This document shows, in pieces, positions 34,382 through 47,290 of a DNA stretch of 64,000 nt. The notes under the pieces were generated by a model, which was not told the origin of the DNA, made no database searches, and was given only the letters and a program-made list of their open reading frames with translations. Each line of letters opens with the position of its first letter. The first letter of the stretch is position 1. Location of the stretch: positions 27,868,084 to 27,932,083 of the forward strand of contig CAMZMU010000111.1 of the NCBI GenBank assembly GCA_947311845.1, in the 5' to 3' direction. The position numbers were made by a program, and so were the translations under genes. This DNA comes from Poa pratensis (taxonomy: Eukaryota > Streptophyta > Magnoliopsida > Poales > Poaceae).

Positions 34382-37313
34382 ATGGCGGCAGCTCCAGAAC
34401 CTCCGAGAGCAGCTTCCTCCGTCGCAACGGCTACCGGAGTTCTCCTATTCCTCGCCGTCCTCCTCACAGGTGAGCTCCGTCAATCTTGATGCAAAATCCT
34501 GTATAACCTGGTCGCTGAACACTGGAGGTGCGCTATTAGGTTATGGTCATTCATTCTGCAGCTTCCGTGTTTTGTTCTTGTTAATCCCATCGTCTGTCGG
34601 CAATTCTTGCTCGCTTCCGTGTTTTGTTCTTGTTAATCCCATCGTCTCGTCGGCAATCTCTTGCTCTGCTTTTGAGTTGCACGAGCAAGATCCTGGAGCA
34701 GTCGGAACTCTAATTAATTGCGAGCGTTTCGTTCATGCTTCTTCAAGAAAAATGAAGGAACTCTTTCTTCGATATCGCTGCTCATAGGATCATTAACCTA
34801 TTCTTGTGCGATTCAGAATTCATACAAAGAGCATTTCTTCAAGACGTACTTAAAATTTCAAACAAATAAACGAGTTACCATTTCTTAAATCGTTTGTGCC
34901 AACTTGTGATCAGTGGTTACCTTTGCTGGTACTATCTTAGACTACTTGGTGGTTGTATTTGCTGGAATTATCGTATAGATTATTTAGCAGGTTTATCTGC
35001 TGAGATTAATCTTATCTAGGTGTCGGTGGTTTGGCTGATACACACTAATTAAGGACACATGGTTCCCATATCTATCTAAGTGCTCCATGCATGGCCACTA
35101 TGGCGACAAAACCCTGTCAACACATGCATCAACTTTAAATGATACGCAGATCTTTTGATAATTCGAGAAAATCAAAGTATCAGCTTTCATTCATTCTTTA
35201 CAAGCCTAAACTACACCCATATGCATTTTAGCATTTCCTCCGCTGCATTTTGTTCTCTCTCCCAATTTCGCGCATCCGATCTGGTCTAGCGTAGTTGCTT
35301 TATTTCACAAAGTTTCTCTGGAAAGGCATGCTTTGATCATTTTTTTATTCCGGCGGTGTGCAGCAAATTAAATGTGTTGTGCTAACAACTTGCCAGTAGT
35401 CCACTTCCCCACAAGTGCACGTGGAATTAGACACAGTTGGACTCCCAGTCACCTTGCACTGATGTGATGGCATGATAAAGTACGCGTAGTGTTGGTTGCT
35501 CTGTCCGTACTCAGATAAGTGGACATTTAGCAATCGAGATGTATCCACAAAGAGCTGTAATCCACAAAAAAGAGTGTACTTCTATCTTTCGAACACTATT
35601 TCAAATACAAATAAATGCTTCCCTCTCATCATAAAGAGATTAACCCCAAATAACATTTTACACATGGGTTTATATAAAAGGCAAAGCTTTTGGCTCGTTT
35701 CAAAAAAACATTTAACACATGGTTTTCGCATTTTGTACATACACTTAGCTCACCGAAGGTGGGGGTAATTAAAGAGGATTAGAGGAGATAGATGGTGACT
35801 TGCACCTTCCCAATACATTTTCTACTACATTTCATAATCTTACTTAAAATTTCTATATGTGCACTTATTTGAGAAAAAAGGGTGTACGTACTTGTTAATT
35901 ATTATTAAAAAACGTACTGTACTTGTTAATTGCCATGTCATGAGACATATATTTAATATAATCAAGAAAATACATACAAAAGAAAGAAATTTACATTCAT
36001 GTCATAACAGCCAACCGGTTACAGGGCAGTAATAAGACGATCAAAATATTAATTTGCAGAGCAGGTGCTGGTGGCGGAAGCCTTGTCCATCGGCGTCAAC
36101 TACGGGCAGATCGCGAACAACCTCCCTTCGCCGGGCCGGGTATCGTGGCTGCTCCGTTCGCTCCAGATCAGCAAGGTGAAGCTCTACGACGCCGACCCCC
36201 ACGTCCTGCGCGCATTCCTCGGCACGGGCGTCGAGTTCGTGGTCGGCATCGGCAACGAGCACGTCCCTGCGATGGTCAGCCCCGCCGTGGCGCAGGCGTG
36301 GGTCCAGCAGCACGTGGCGCCGCACCTCCGCGCCGGCGCGCGCATCACCTGCGTCACAGTCGGCAACGAGGTGTTCAAGGGCAACGACACCGTCCTGCAG
36401 GCGAGCGTCCTCCCAGCCATGCAGTCCGTGCACCAGGCGCTCGGCGCGCTCGGCCTACACGGACGCATAAACGTCACCACCGCCCACTCGCTGGACATCA
36501 TGGGCGTCTCCTACCCGCCGTCCGCCGGCGCGTTCCACCCGGGCGCCGTGTCGCACCTGCGGCCGTTCCTGAGCTTCCTGTCGGCGACGAGGTCCCCGTT
36601 CCTGATCAACTGCTACCCGTACTTCGCCTACAAGGACGACCCGGCGCGCGTGCCGCTGGAGTACGTGCTCTTCCAGCCCAACGCCGGCGTCACGGATCCC
36701 CACACGGGGCTCAACTACGACAACATGTTGTACGCGCAGGTGGACGCCGTGTACGCGGCTATCCAGGCGCTGGGGCACACCGATGTCCATGTCAAGGTCT
36801 CCGAGACGGGGTGGCCGTCCCGGGGCGACCCCGACGAGTACGGCGCGACGCCGGAGCACGCCGGGACGTACATCGGGAACCTCCTGAGGAGGATCGAGAC
36901 GAAGCAGGGCACGCCGCTTCGGCCGGCGGTGCCCATCGACGTCTACGTGTTCGCGCTGTTCAACGAGAACCTCAAGCCCGGGCCGGCGTCGGAGCGCAAC
37001 TACGGGCTGTTCTACCCTGACGGCACGCCGGTCTACAACGTCGGCCTCGGCGGCTACCTCCCGCCGGTGGCAGATTCAGGAGGAGCACGGCTGGTACGGT
37101 TTTTGATTATTCGTCATTTCACTTTGCTTGGTCAGCACCTTTTTTGCAATTTTTCAGGAACTACTTGTACTTATAAAAAATGTAGTGTTACACTTACACT
37201 CAGCACGTTCTCTGATCTCTGCACTGTGGATTGTGTTTCCGCAGGTGGCTCATTTGTTTACACTTATCACCATCACCTCGGTCGCTTTCGCCTTGTCCTC
37301 ACAGCATTCATAA
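34382..37313 (+). CDS. Glucan endo-1,3-beta-glucosidase, GH17, GPI-anchored
   Basis: Three exons: 34382-34469, 36060-37093 and 37245-37313, in phase, 396 aa. Residues 1-~37 are a signal peptide (hydrophobic GVLLFLAVLLT). Residues ~38-360 form a GH17 barrel starting IGVNYGQIANNLP. The acid/base is Glu133 in TVGNEV and the nucleophile Glu278 in VSETGWPSRG. The conserved YVFALFNENLKPGP and RNYGLFYPDGTPVYN follow. The last 22 residues, encoded by exon 3 (VAHLFTLITITSVAFALS), are hydrophobic and fit a GPI-attachment signal, so the enzyme probably sits at the outer plasma membrane or cell wall. There is no X8/CBM43 domain. Family role: hydrolysis of 1,3-beta-glucan (callose), in wall remodelling or defence. 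The 1.6-kb first intron splits the signal peptide from the catalytic part. A truncated duplicate lies 1.4 kb downstream. Confidence 0.93.
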
Positions 37314-37639
37314 GCAACCAGCTACTGATTGGCCACAGCTGAGCCCAATTGCCTAATTTACTACGGAAAAGAAGACATCATGACTAGTCGTAGTGCCCAA
37401 CTCCTGGAAAAGAAGACAGTAAGATAAATTTTCCACTGAACTAATGTATGATCTCACCAACGGGCAGCCCTAAATCGGACACCAAATGTGTCTATTTTGT
37501 TCCGTTTTGGGCGGTTCGCAAACACAAATGAAGCTTGTGGCCGTCTCTTATCCGTTTGGAGCGGGGACAACCCCACCCCCTCCCACCCCCTTTTTTTTAA
37601 GGTCTGGTTTTTGCCTTTTTTTTTTTTGCTCTTCTTGCT

Positions 37640-38510
37640 AATTTCAGTCTAGTTTACATATAAATATCCAATAAATGTCTAAAATATGGTTCATAGTTTA
37701 CAACATAATTCACACAATAAAATAAATAACATAGTTCACAATGGAATAAAATATAGAGGACATACTACTGATTTCGTAGATGAACCCACCACATATGATC
37801 ATCAAATCATTCTTGAGATGATCGTGGGTTTCTCGGTCACGTATCTCATGATGAGCGTGGGATGTACTGCTGAAACGTTGCCCGTCGAGGCACGGGGTCG
37901 ACCAATTCCCCTTGAAATACCCATCGTTGGTCACACTTGTTGTCATCACGTTCATTCTCAACAATCATGTTGTACATGATCACACAAGCGGTCATTACCT
38001 CTCACATCGTCTCCATTCTCCATGTTCTCGCAGGGTGCCAAACAATAGCCCAACGAGATTGGAGCACACCAAATGCTCGCTCCATATCCTTCCTAGAGGC
38101 CTCTTGTTGCTGAGCAAACCTTTCTCGTTGTCAGGATTACGGATTGTCTTCACAAATGTGGACCATGAAGGGTTAGATGCCATCGGCTAGATAGTACCAC
38201 TTGTTGTATGGGTTGCCATTAACCTGAAAGTTCATAACTGGAGAATTGCCTTCGGCAAGCCTGTCGAACACTAGAGAACGTTGGAGCACATTGATATCAT
38301 TGTGAGAACCTGCCATTCCGAAGAAAGAGTGCCAAATCAAGAGATTTTGAGTTGCACTCTCCAACATGTCCCTTGAATGGGCGGTATGAGACGTTGTCTT
38401 ATGTGACCGTGGAGTTTCGAGGCCGGCTGTGGTATGGGACGCCCCGTCCACTTTGAGATAAGTTTCCGCAACCGCGCATCCATGACTTCTCCCCGAGGTT
38501 GAATCTTGAT
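37640..38510 (-). mobile_element. Decayed PIF/Harbinger transposase
   Basis: Minus-strand peptides in two or more frames match the DDE nuclease of plant Harbinger elements. They read [31 protein letters not shown], then WSTFVKTIRNP, and in a shifted frame MERAFGVLQSRW and VMTACVIMYNMIVENERDD. Frameshifts and stops are frequent, so it is inactive. The element probably extends to ~37460. Inverted ends were not found. It lies between the GH17 gene and its 3' duplicate. Confidence 0.85.
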
Positions 38511-38738
38511 GTGGCCGCGCAAGGGAATTTTTTTTGTGTGTACATCTATTGCACCCGACGTGATGCAACAATGGTTCGGGTAGAGAAATATAATCTTCTG
38601 TGTTGGCTAGATCTTGGTGTCAAGCCCGCGGAACTAGCACCGATCCATAGGGTGGAAAACAATGTGATTGTCCCGGAATTGGAAAGGAGGAGGACCCAAA
38701 TACTAAACTTTACTAGTAACGACTATACCATTATCCGA
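38511..38738. other. Unassigned segment before the GH17 fragment
   Basis: A short plus-strand open stretch ([19 protein letters not shown]) that I cannot assign. It joins the GH17 copy at TCAAGGTCTCC. It may belong to the Harbinger element or to another insertion that removed the 5' half of the duplicate. Confidence 0.35.
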
Positions 38739-39230
38739 TCAAGGTCTCCGAGACGGGGTGGCCGTCCCGGGGCGACCCCGGCGAGTACGGCGCAACGCCG
38801 GAGCACGCCGGGACGTACATCGGGAACCTGCTGAGGAGGATCGAGACGAAGCAGGGCACGCCGCTGCGGCCAGTGGTGCCCATCGACGTCTACGTGTTCG
38901 CGCTCTTCAACGAGAACCTCAAGCCCGGGCCGGCGTCGGAGCGCAACTACGGGCTGTTCTACCCCGACAGCACGCCGGTCTACAACGTCGGCCTCAGCGG
39001 CTACCTCCCGCCGGTGGCGGATTCACAGGGAGGACGGCAGGTACAGTTTTTGATTATTCGTCATTTCACTTTGCTCGGTCAGCACCTGTTTTTACACATT
39101 AATTTTCAGCAATTACTTGTATAAAAAAATGTAGTGTTACACTCAGCACGTTGCATGGGTTGTGTTTCCGCAGGTGGCTCATTTGTTTACACTTATCACC
39201 ATCGCCTCAGTCGCTTTCGCCTTGTCCTGA
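38739..39230 (+). pseudogene. 3' fragment duplicate of the GH17 gene
   Basis: Exons 38739-39040 and 39174-39230 copy 36792-37093 and 37245-37313 of the neighbouring gene, including the intron and beginnings of the 3' UTR. The fragment starts abruptly inside the nucleophile motif (KVSETGWPSRG) and lacks signal peptide, barrel N-half and the acid/base Glu. Its frame is still open (DVYVFALFNENLKPGP intact) to a new TGA at 39228-39230, five codons short of the original stop. It cannot make an enzyme; any expression would depend on upstream sequence. Confidence 0.9.
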
Positions 39231-39319
39231 CAGCATCCATAAGCAACCAGCTACTGTGATTGGTCAGAGCTGGGCCCAACTCCTGGGAAAGAAGATATGT
39301 TTTCCACTAAACTGATGTA

Positions 39320-40860
39320 TCCTAAGTGCACTTGAGAATTTTGCAAGGTGCTTTATATTAACCACCGGGTTCGCTTTCCTTTTTTTGTAAAAACCTACCG
39401 GGTTTGTGAGCGTTGCAAAATGCACTAATCTGTTGGCATACGTGGTTATGCATCTACAACATAACAACTTTTCTTGTCCCTGCGTCGCTCCTAGGGACCG
39501 GCTCGGTCGAAACCCTAGCCGCCGCCCCCAGCCTACCTCTCCGCCAACTCCCCACCACCGTCGAAGAAAACTGGCGGGCAAAGACCCTCCCGGCCGAGGG
39601 CGGACGGCGGGATCTCGTCTCCGCGTCGTTTCCCACGGAGGAGATCTCCGGCCTAGATCGCAGCGGCGGCTCTCGATGTCGGCTGGGCACGTGGTGGAGC
39701 GTGGACTCCCGGTAGGTGGCCCTGCGACGGTGGTGGCTGGACTGCCGGTTGGCTACGAGGGAACCGGCGATGGCTTGGCGGCGGCGATGAGGCCACGACA
39801 ACCTCGTTTCTTCGGGCCGTAGGGTCTATTCAGCGAGTTCTGCAGCGAAAAGAGATTTACAAGGGTATATGACGCCAAGATGAAATCTGGGCCGTCCGTT
39901 TTATCCATCCGACGGACGAGATTCATCGTTGACCGACGGACGAAAATGGACAAATCTGGGCGAATCTGGTCCGTCGGACGGACGAAACGGACGGCCTAGA
40001 TTCCCCCCGGCGCCATATGCACTTGTAAAAAACCATTTTGGTTCTGCAGCGGTTTGCAGCTGGGAGGTTTGTGGCTGCCGGCTGCGCTCTACAACCGGTC
40101 TAACCGTAGTGTTCTGTCCGCAATCTGCTCGCTAGGGCGGCGGCCTGGCTTCTTCGATGGAGGCAGTCTCCATGGTCATGTGGAGGCTTCTTTATTATTT
40201 TTCCATTTTCCACCTACAACCAATTGAGAAAAACCTAAGGTTGCGAAAAGTTTCTCGGAAAAATAGTTTGATTGCCCATAATAAGCATAAAAGGTGGAAG
40301 ATAACTCAGCGATTTGCCAAAATTCTGGAGCGGATCGACACGGGGGTGGTCGTGGAGCTCGGACACAACGGCGGTGGTCGATTCCGTCGATTTTGAGAGG
40401 CGCGCTGACCAGGAACAAGGTGGCGGGGCCGATTGGGGTCGTGGAGGGTGGCGGGAGCTCGCCGGTGACCGCACGGCTTTATAATTACTCCGGAAGCTTT
40501 TATAATTACACTTACCTAGTAATACACTAGAATTAATACCAAGATATCTGGTTGACTGCCCGGTTTTAACAATCTATCATAATATTTGAGGATATTAAAA
40601 ATATATACACGAACAAACATACTTGCCTACATATGTATACAATATATAATCTTTGCAAACTTGAAACATTAGCTCAACGAGAATTTTATTACAAGATACA
40701 ATTAAATTTAACATGACAAAATTTACACTGTTATGCATAAAAATGTATAAGAAATAAAACTATAAGTAATATTCTGAAATATAATTATGTTTGATGACTA
40801 TAGTTTGATGAAAATAAATCCAAGACAACTATAAAAGTTCAGTATAAAACTTATTTCGAC
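39320..40860. other. Intergenic DNA with a GC-rich island
   Basis: At ~39490-39820 is a GC-rich stretch with open frames on both strands and CCCTAGCCGCCGCC-type sequence like a grass gene leader or a transposon 5' end. At ~39890-40000 a GACGGACGAAA-type motif is repeated in both orientations. No protein family is recognised. Confidence 0.4.
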
Positions 40861-40879
40861 CGGGCTTGGCCGGAACCAT

Positions 40880-41077
40880 AGGGGTTGTGCCATTGGTCTT
40901 GATGTGGAATTTCTTGCAGCAAACCTCACACACCAGAAGAGTGGTATACTTCATTGCAGGAGTATGTAAACAATGGCAGTGTTGTTCAGATCGGATTGGC
41001 TTTTGTTTATGAGGACCAAGATTCACTTGTTGCATATGAGATGAACCTGCTAATAGATGTCACCAGAGGAAGCTACC
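40880..41077 (+). pseudogene. CAF1-like deadenylase relic, 5' part
   Basis: Plus-strand peptides AIGLDVEFLAANLTH (Exo I, D-x-E) and, after a frameshift near 40930, EEWYTSLQEYVNNGSVVQIG followed by VYEDQDSLVAYEMNLLIDVTRG resemble the N-terminal half of CAF1/POP2-type DEDD ribonucleases of the CCR4-NOT complex. The frame is cut at TAC-C by the LTR element at 41078 and resumes in phase at 47291. The start of the gene is not clear. Confidence 0.7.
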
Positions 41078-41329
41078 TGATACGTCTCACACGTATCTAT
41101 AATTTTTGATGTTAAATGCATGTTTTATATCAATTGACACATGTTTTATATGCACTTTATATCATATTATGACATTTATTGTACTAACCTGCTAATAGTT
41201 GCAAAAGTGCACAATGTTCTTGTTTTACTCTTTGATGTGTAGAAATTATCAAGAATACAAGAGGAAACATTGTTGGAGTCGGATTTGGACTTTCCTGGAA
41301 TCTGTCTGAAAACTATTTTCAGAGATCGA
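41078..41329 (+). repeat. Truncated 5' LTR
   Basis: It matches the first ~250 bases of the 3' LTR (45783 onward) with about five or six substitutions seen by eye, so the element is older than the one at 19952. After 41329 a short piece of LTR sequence (TATCAAGAATACAAGAGG) is repeated, marking the deletion join. Confidence 0.85.
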
Positions 41330-42611
41330 ATATCAAGAATACAAGAGGAAACATTGTTTTACTCTTTTTCTGGACAGATTTCTGACTTTTGTTGCAAGAG
41401 TGGCCTCTTTTCGTTTTCATTTGATTTTTAATGGTTCTTACCTTTCATTTATAAGTTGGCCATTTAAGCAACCTTTCTGTAACTTAGAAACAAAATTTGA
41501 TTTGGTTTAATAGAAGCACTTTGAAAATATTATGTATCGCAATAAGTGCCTAGCTAAAAGGCGTTAAAGAAAAGCGCTTATGGGAGGCAACCCATTTTAT
41601 TTTTCTGCAATTTTTCTTTTATTTGAGTTAAGGAGAATGTTTACTTCTGTAGCAACTCCTTTGTATCTTTATTTTCTCGCATTGTTGTGCCAAGAGTAGC
41701 CTCTAGTGTTAAGTTTTTGATTGCTGCGCAGAAACAGATTTTTGCTGTCCACTGTACGAAAATTAGAAAATCACCAGATTCTTGAAAAAATCTGAAATTT
41801 TTTGTGCGTGATCTTTACGAATGTCTGAATCTTTCATTAGTTTAAGGTTTTTCGATTTGAGTGCTGTAAGTGCCTCAAAAAAATTTGTCCTTGCGGACTG
41901 TTCTGTTTTAGACAGATTATGCCTTTTTATTTTGCATTCTCTCTTTTACTAGTGTTGAGTGGAATTCTTTTTTGGGTGGAAGAGCTTCACATAACATCAG
42001 TGGTTGTAGCTAATGTTTAAAGTAACGAATCATATTGTGTCTTTATAGAACATGTGAGTTTTTGATTATGCACTAACCCCGCTAATGAGATTTACTTTGA
42101 GTTTGGTGTGACGGAAGTTTTTAAGGGTTAAGAGAGAAGGGTGATGATAGGATCAATAAGAGTGAAGAGCTTAAGCTTGGGGAGACTCCCATGGATCTCC
42201 CCAGCATATTTCAAGAAGACTCAAGCGTCTAAGCTTGGGAATGCCCAAGGCATCCCCTTCTTCATCGCCAAATTATCAGGTCATCTCTAGTGAAACTATA
42301 TTTTAATTCTTTCACATCATATGTGCTTTTCTTAGAGCGTCTGTGTGCTTTTATTTTCAGTATTGTCTTTTATTTTCAATAAGCTTGACTGGACCCTAGC
42401 ATTCTTGATTGGGAGAGAGACACGCTCCGCTTTTTCATGAGAATACTCCTATTCTTCACTTATATTTGTTGAGTATTCATATCTAGCGTTGTTCAGCTTT
42501 TAGCTCTTGTTTTCATGTATCTCTTTTCAGAGCTATTAGTTTTCTTTTGTAGAAAGTACTCTCTTGCTTCACTTATATTTGTTTGAAGAGTTGATTAAAT
42601 AAATTGATTGG

Positions 42612-44203
42612 TGATGCTCGTATGGTGTTGAATCACACGCCCGTCGGGAAACCCCAAGAGGAAGGTATGATGTAATTTAGCAGCAAGTTTTCCCTCAGTT
42701 TGAAACCAAGGTTTATCGAACCAGTAGGAGTAACGATTCTTCAGAAGGTTGTTGGCGGCTCGCACGGCGCAACACGATTACCAACGTGGACCTGCACACA
42801 ACACAATCACAGTACTTTGCCCCAACGAAACAGTGAGGTTGTCAATCTCACCGACTTGCTGAAAACAAAGGATTAAACGTCTCGTGCGAAAAATGAGTAT
42901 TAAATTGCAGCGAATGAAAAAGGAACAGTTTGCAGTTTGTGGTTTAATCAATGTAAAGGAATTGGACCGGGGTCCACAGTTCACTAGTGGTGTCTCTCCA
43001 TAAAGATATCTAACATGTTGGGTAAACAAATTACAGCTGGGCAATTGACAAATAGTGAGCGCATGACAATGCAAATACATGGCATGATGATTACTATGAC
43101 ATTTAATTGGGCATTACGACAAGATACATGGACCGTTATCCAACAGCGTCTATGACTAATAATCCACCGCCGGGTTGTCATCCGAGTTCCCCGTTGGTAT
43201 TAAGTTGCAAGCAACGGATAATCGCATTAAGTAAAGCGCGTAATGTAAACAAACACATATGCCCCGTGGACATAGCATCGTTAGGTTGTCCCTAGTGGCA
43301 ACAGCACATCCATAACCTTAGAACTTTCTGTCACTGTCCCAGATTCAACGGAGGCATGAACCCACTATCTAGCATAAATACTCCCTCTTGGAGTCACAAG
43401 CATCTACTTGGCCAAAGCATCTACTAGCAACGGAGAGCATGCAAGATCATAAATAACATAGGGCATAGATTGATAATCAACTTGACATAATATTCAATAT
43501 TCATCGGATCCCAGCAAACACAACATGCAGCATTACAATAATATGACCTTGATCATGTAGGGCAGCTCACAAGATCTAAACATGATGGCACAAATAGGAG
43601 AGACAACCATCTAACTACTGCTATGGACCCGTAGTCCAAGGATGAACTACTCACGCATCACCTCGGAGGCAGGCATGGCGATGAAGAAGCCTCCGGTGAC
43701 GATTCCCCTCTCCGGCAGGGTGCCGGGAAGAGGCTCTGAACCCTCCCGAGCTAGGGTTGACGGCGGCGGCGTCTCTGGAACTTTTCGTGGATAATGGCTC
43801 GGGTACTTAGGGTTTTCGCGTCGGGGGGAATAAGTAGCCGAAAGGGCGGCGGCTGGAGGCACCCGTGGGGCCCACACCACCCCAGGGCGCGCCAGGGGGG
43901 ACCCGCGCCCTGGGTGCGTGTGGGGCCCACGTGGCCCTACTCTGCTGCTTCTTCGCTCCATCAGGTGTGTTCTGATAAAATAGCATCCCCCGTGAAGTTT
44001 CGTCCAATTCCGAGAATATTTCCAGACTAGCTTTTCTGGAATACAAAAACAGCAGAAAACAGGAACTGGCGCTTCGGCATCTTGTTAATAGGTTAGTCCC
44101 GGAAAATGTATAAAAGTGACATAAAGTAGATGCAAAACATGTAACAATTGGGATAAAACAAGCATGGAACATCAAAAATTATGGATACGTTGGAGACGTA
44201 TCA
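42612..44203 (-). mobile_element. Nested solo LTR, minus orientation
   Basis: The 1,592-bp block is flanked by ATTGG (42607-42611 and 44204-44208). Read on the minus strand it starts TGATACGTCTCCAACGTATC and ends CGAGCATCA, like the host element's LTR family but divergent. It contains no coding domain; the frames near 43647-44175 are GC-rich LTR sequence. One LTR with a perfect TSD and no internal region means unequal recombination removed the rest. Confidence 0.88.
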
Positions 44204-45782
44204 ATTGGTGTTTGGTTGGTTCCGAAGATGTTGCATGTGGTAATTGGTATAAGGAAAAACTTGCTTATTCTTGTAGATCACTATTATGGATAACTTGATG
44301 CTTGTCAATCGTTTTGAGTTAACAAGTAGGTCATGATTAAATTGGTGCATCATTTGAGTTAAGCCTATTAGTGAAGAACTACCGTAAAGCTTGTTGAAAA
44401 TTTGGTTTGCATCGGTGGTACCTCTAAGGTCTAGATATTTTCTAGTAAGCGGGTTCGGTTAACAAGGAAGACAGTATGAGGTTTTATAACGCTTGCACTA
44501 TGTTCGTCATGTAAAACTTGGTGTATGGGTTGATACTCGTGTTTGCTTACATAAACCTTGCTAGCCTAAACTCTGTACTGAGAGGGAATGCTTCTCGTGC
44601 ATCCAAATCCTTGAGCCAAATTCCATGCCATCCGTGTCCACCATAACTACCTATATGTGGTATTTCCTTGCCATTCCAAGTAAATTTTTCATTTGCTACC
44701 TTTAAATTATTCAAAATGTTATTATTCCCTTTTGTGTCAATGTTTACCAGCTCATGAGGAATTAGTGTGGTTATTCTTTGTCCTCTTTGTCAAATGGACT
44801 TTACACCTGGACCAGTGGCATATACATCCGCTTATCCAATAATTTGCAAAAAAAGCTGGCAACGGGGTGCCCAGTCCCAATTAATTACAACTTTAACCAA
44901 TCAATTCTCTTCACACTTTTGCCCTGATTCATCAGTAAGCAATGACAAAACAGTGAAATATCTGCATGTGTGTAAACAAAAGAGAAATAGGGATGATCTG
45001 CCATGCTGGTAGAAATAACGTCCTTCATGGGAGCCGCTCTTAAAGTCTGTTTGGCAGGGAGGAGACTGTTTTCACCCGCTACCATTCGTTGACAATTAAC
45101 AAACACCTCTCAAAAATAGATACTCCTCCATGGTATGTGATTGATGGAAGGCACCCGAGGATTCGGTTAGCCATGGCTTGTGTAAGCAAGGTTAGGAGTA
45201 GTGTCAAATATTTTATGCAATCTCTATATGCTTTCAAAAACCTAAAAGCTCTAGCACATGATTTAATCCCTGCTTCCCTCTGCGAAGGGCCTTTCTTTTA
45301 CTTTTATGTTGAGTCAGTTTTCCTATTCTTTCTGTCTTCCACAAGCAAACACTAGTGTCAATTTTGTGCAACATGGGTTATATGCAACGTATTGGACTTG
45401 TTATACTACTTTGTGTTGACGATATCCATGAGATAAATATGTTGAAAGTTGAAGCAAATGCTGAAACTTAATTCTTTCTTTGTGTTGATTGAATACCTTT
45501 TGTTAGGAACTATTGCTTTATGAGTTAACACCTATGCAAAACACTTTGATGCTTGTCTTGAAAGTACTATCCATGGAAACGTTTGGCTTGTGTGATTCAT
45601 TGTTTACTCATTATCTAGTTGATAGCAAACTATACACCATTGACTTGGATCACTTCATTCATTCACATGTGCCTTGCAATATTATTTGATCAAGATTATG
45701 TTGGTAGCATGTCACCTCAAAAATTATTTTGTTTTTATCGTTTACCTACTCGAGGACGAGTAGGAACTAAGATTGGGGATGC

Positions 45783-47290
45783 TGATACGTCTCACACGTA
45801 TCTATAATTTTTGATGTTACATGCATGTTTTATATCAATTGACACATGTTTTATATGCACTTTATATCATATTATGACATTTATTGGACTAACCTACTAA
45901 TAGTTGCAAAAGTGCACAATGTTCTTGTTTTACTCTTTGATGTGTAGAAATTATCAAGAATACAAGAGAAAACATTGTTGGAGTCGGATTTGGACTTTCC
46001 TGAAATCTGTCTGAAAACTATTTTCAGAGATCGACCCGTTTCTGCCAGAAGATGACGTCAAATGGAAAAAATCTAATCGCGAAAGTTGCAGGGAATTTTC
46101 TCCTAATAATTCTAGAGTTAAAATTCGGCCCAATCGGAGTCCGGACGGCGGAGAAAAGCCTGATTTACTGAAGGTCCAGAGGGGATGACGGAAATCCGAG
46201 AGACTATATAAAGGAGGAAACCTAATTCGTGAAGGACACCTCCACCCACGAATTTGCAGCCACCAAAGTCACGTTTTTGCCTCCCCCATGGATCCCATCT
46301 CCATGGGGAGGGCTCCCAAGAAGCCATGAAGGAAGGGGGCTAAGGGGCGGCGCATCCCCTTGATGCCGGCGGCGCGGGAGGAGTTTCCCGCGCCACCGCC
46401 GGCGCCGGCGCCGCCCTGCGCTACTCGCTGCCCCCTTCACCGTCTTCACCGCCATCTCCATCACCATCTCCTCATTGTATTCAGTGGTTCATCCTCCCAT
46501 AAACCTCTGTACCGTCCTATGTAAAACATGGTGTATGATGCTATAATATTTATCCTATGATCTACGTCATGTTTCCGTAGTTTATTTGTCCTTAGATTGA
46601 ATGGTTGAATGTATTTGGTTCATTAGAGTTGTATGTTGATATGGTATTGTCCTTTGGTGTCCATTATATTTATGCGCGCATGGATCAACACCCTAGCGTT
46701 GGTAGTATTTGTAAACGAAGGGGGAAGTCCTGCCGGAGTGACAGAAACCTGAGGGCGCGAACCGGTTATTTACACGTATTGGAGTAAGAGGACCATAAAC
46801 TTAAGGCTATGGTTGGGGAAACCTTAATGAATTGTTAGTATATGCGGATGCTTGCTAACGTTCCAATCATATAGTACTTGTAGTCTCGAGTAGTGGAGTG
46901 CATGTATATTTAGCCTCTCCTACATTGAAAACTGCATCGAAGACAATGAACCCGATATCTTCACTCATTAATTTTGGACAAGGCCACCACAATTACCACC
47001 ACTTTTCCACACTCATGGTACTGTTAGTATATGGTTACTTAGTGTACTTTATTGCTGCAGTACTAACTTTTACTTTCTTGCATTTATTATCTCGCAAAGT
47101 TATCTCTCATACCCGTATTGCTACCGTAGTTTTATTTTCTAGATAATGCAAACGTTTAGTGCGCGTAGAGTTGTATCAGTGGTTGATAGAATTTGAGAGA
47201 ATACTTATCCTACCTTTACCTGCTCGTTGGGTTCGACACTCTTATTTATCGAAAAGGCTACACGCGATCCCCTATACTTGTGAGTTATCA
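45783..47290 (+). repeat. 3' LTR of the 41078-47290 element
   Basis: This 1,508-bp LTR has TG...CA ends. ACTATATAAAGG near 46201 is a good TATA box for LTR transcription. A GC-rich stretch at ~46340-46440 follows. The ORFs inside are not believed to be genes. Confidence 0.85.

Larger units (their letters stand above)
41078..47290 (+). mobile_element. LTR retrotransposon deletion derivative inserted in the CAF1-like relic
   Basis: The element begins TGATACGTCTCACACGTATC and ends GTGAGTTATCA, flanked by the 5-bp duplication CTACC (41073-41077 and 47291-47295). The 3' LTR is complete (45783-47290). The 5' LTR is cut to its first ~252 bases (41078-41329) by an internal deletion. Between them lies only non-coding internal DNA resembling the 3' internal region of Triticeae gypsy elements (AGCTTGGG.ATGCCCAAGGC), with no gag or pol. 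Just before the 3' LTR is GATTGGGGATGC, a polypurine-like tract. A second LTR is nested at 42612-44203. Family name uncertain. Confidence 0.88.

Noticed and set aside
36145..37020. 291-codon plus-strand ORF
   Set aside because: It is a shadow in another frame of the GH17 exon; Arg/Ala/Gly-rich with no domain.
36065..37342. GH17 as a single unspliced 425-codon frame
   Set aside because: The splice sites at 37093/37245 give a standard hydrophobic GPI tail, and the truncated copy keeps the same intron. The unspliced form also lacks the ATG and signal peptide in exon 1.
38873..39124. GH17 fragment as a functional small gene
   Set aside because: It lacks the signal peptide, acid/base residue and half the barrel, and starts abruptly at a duplication breakpoint.
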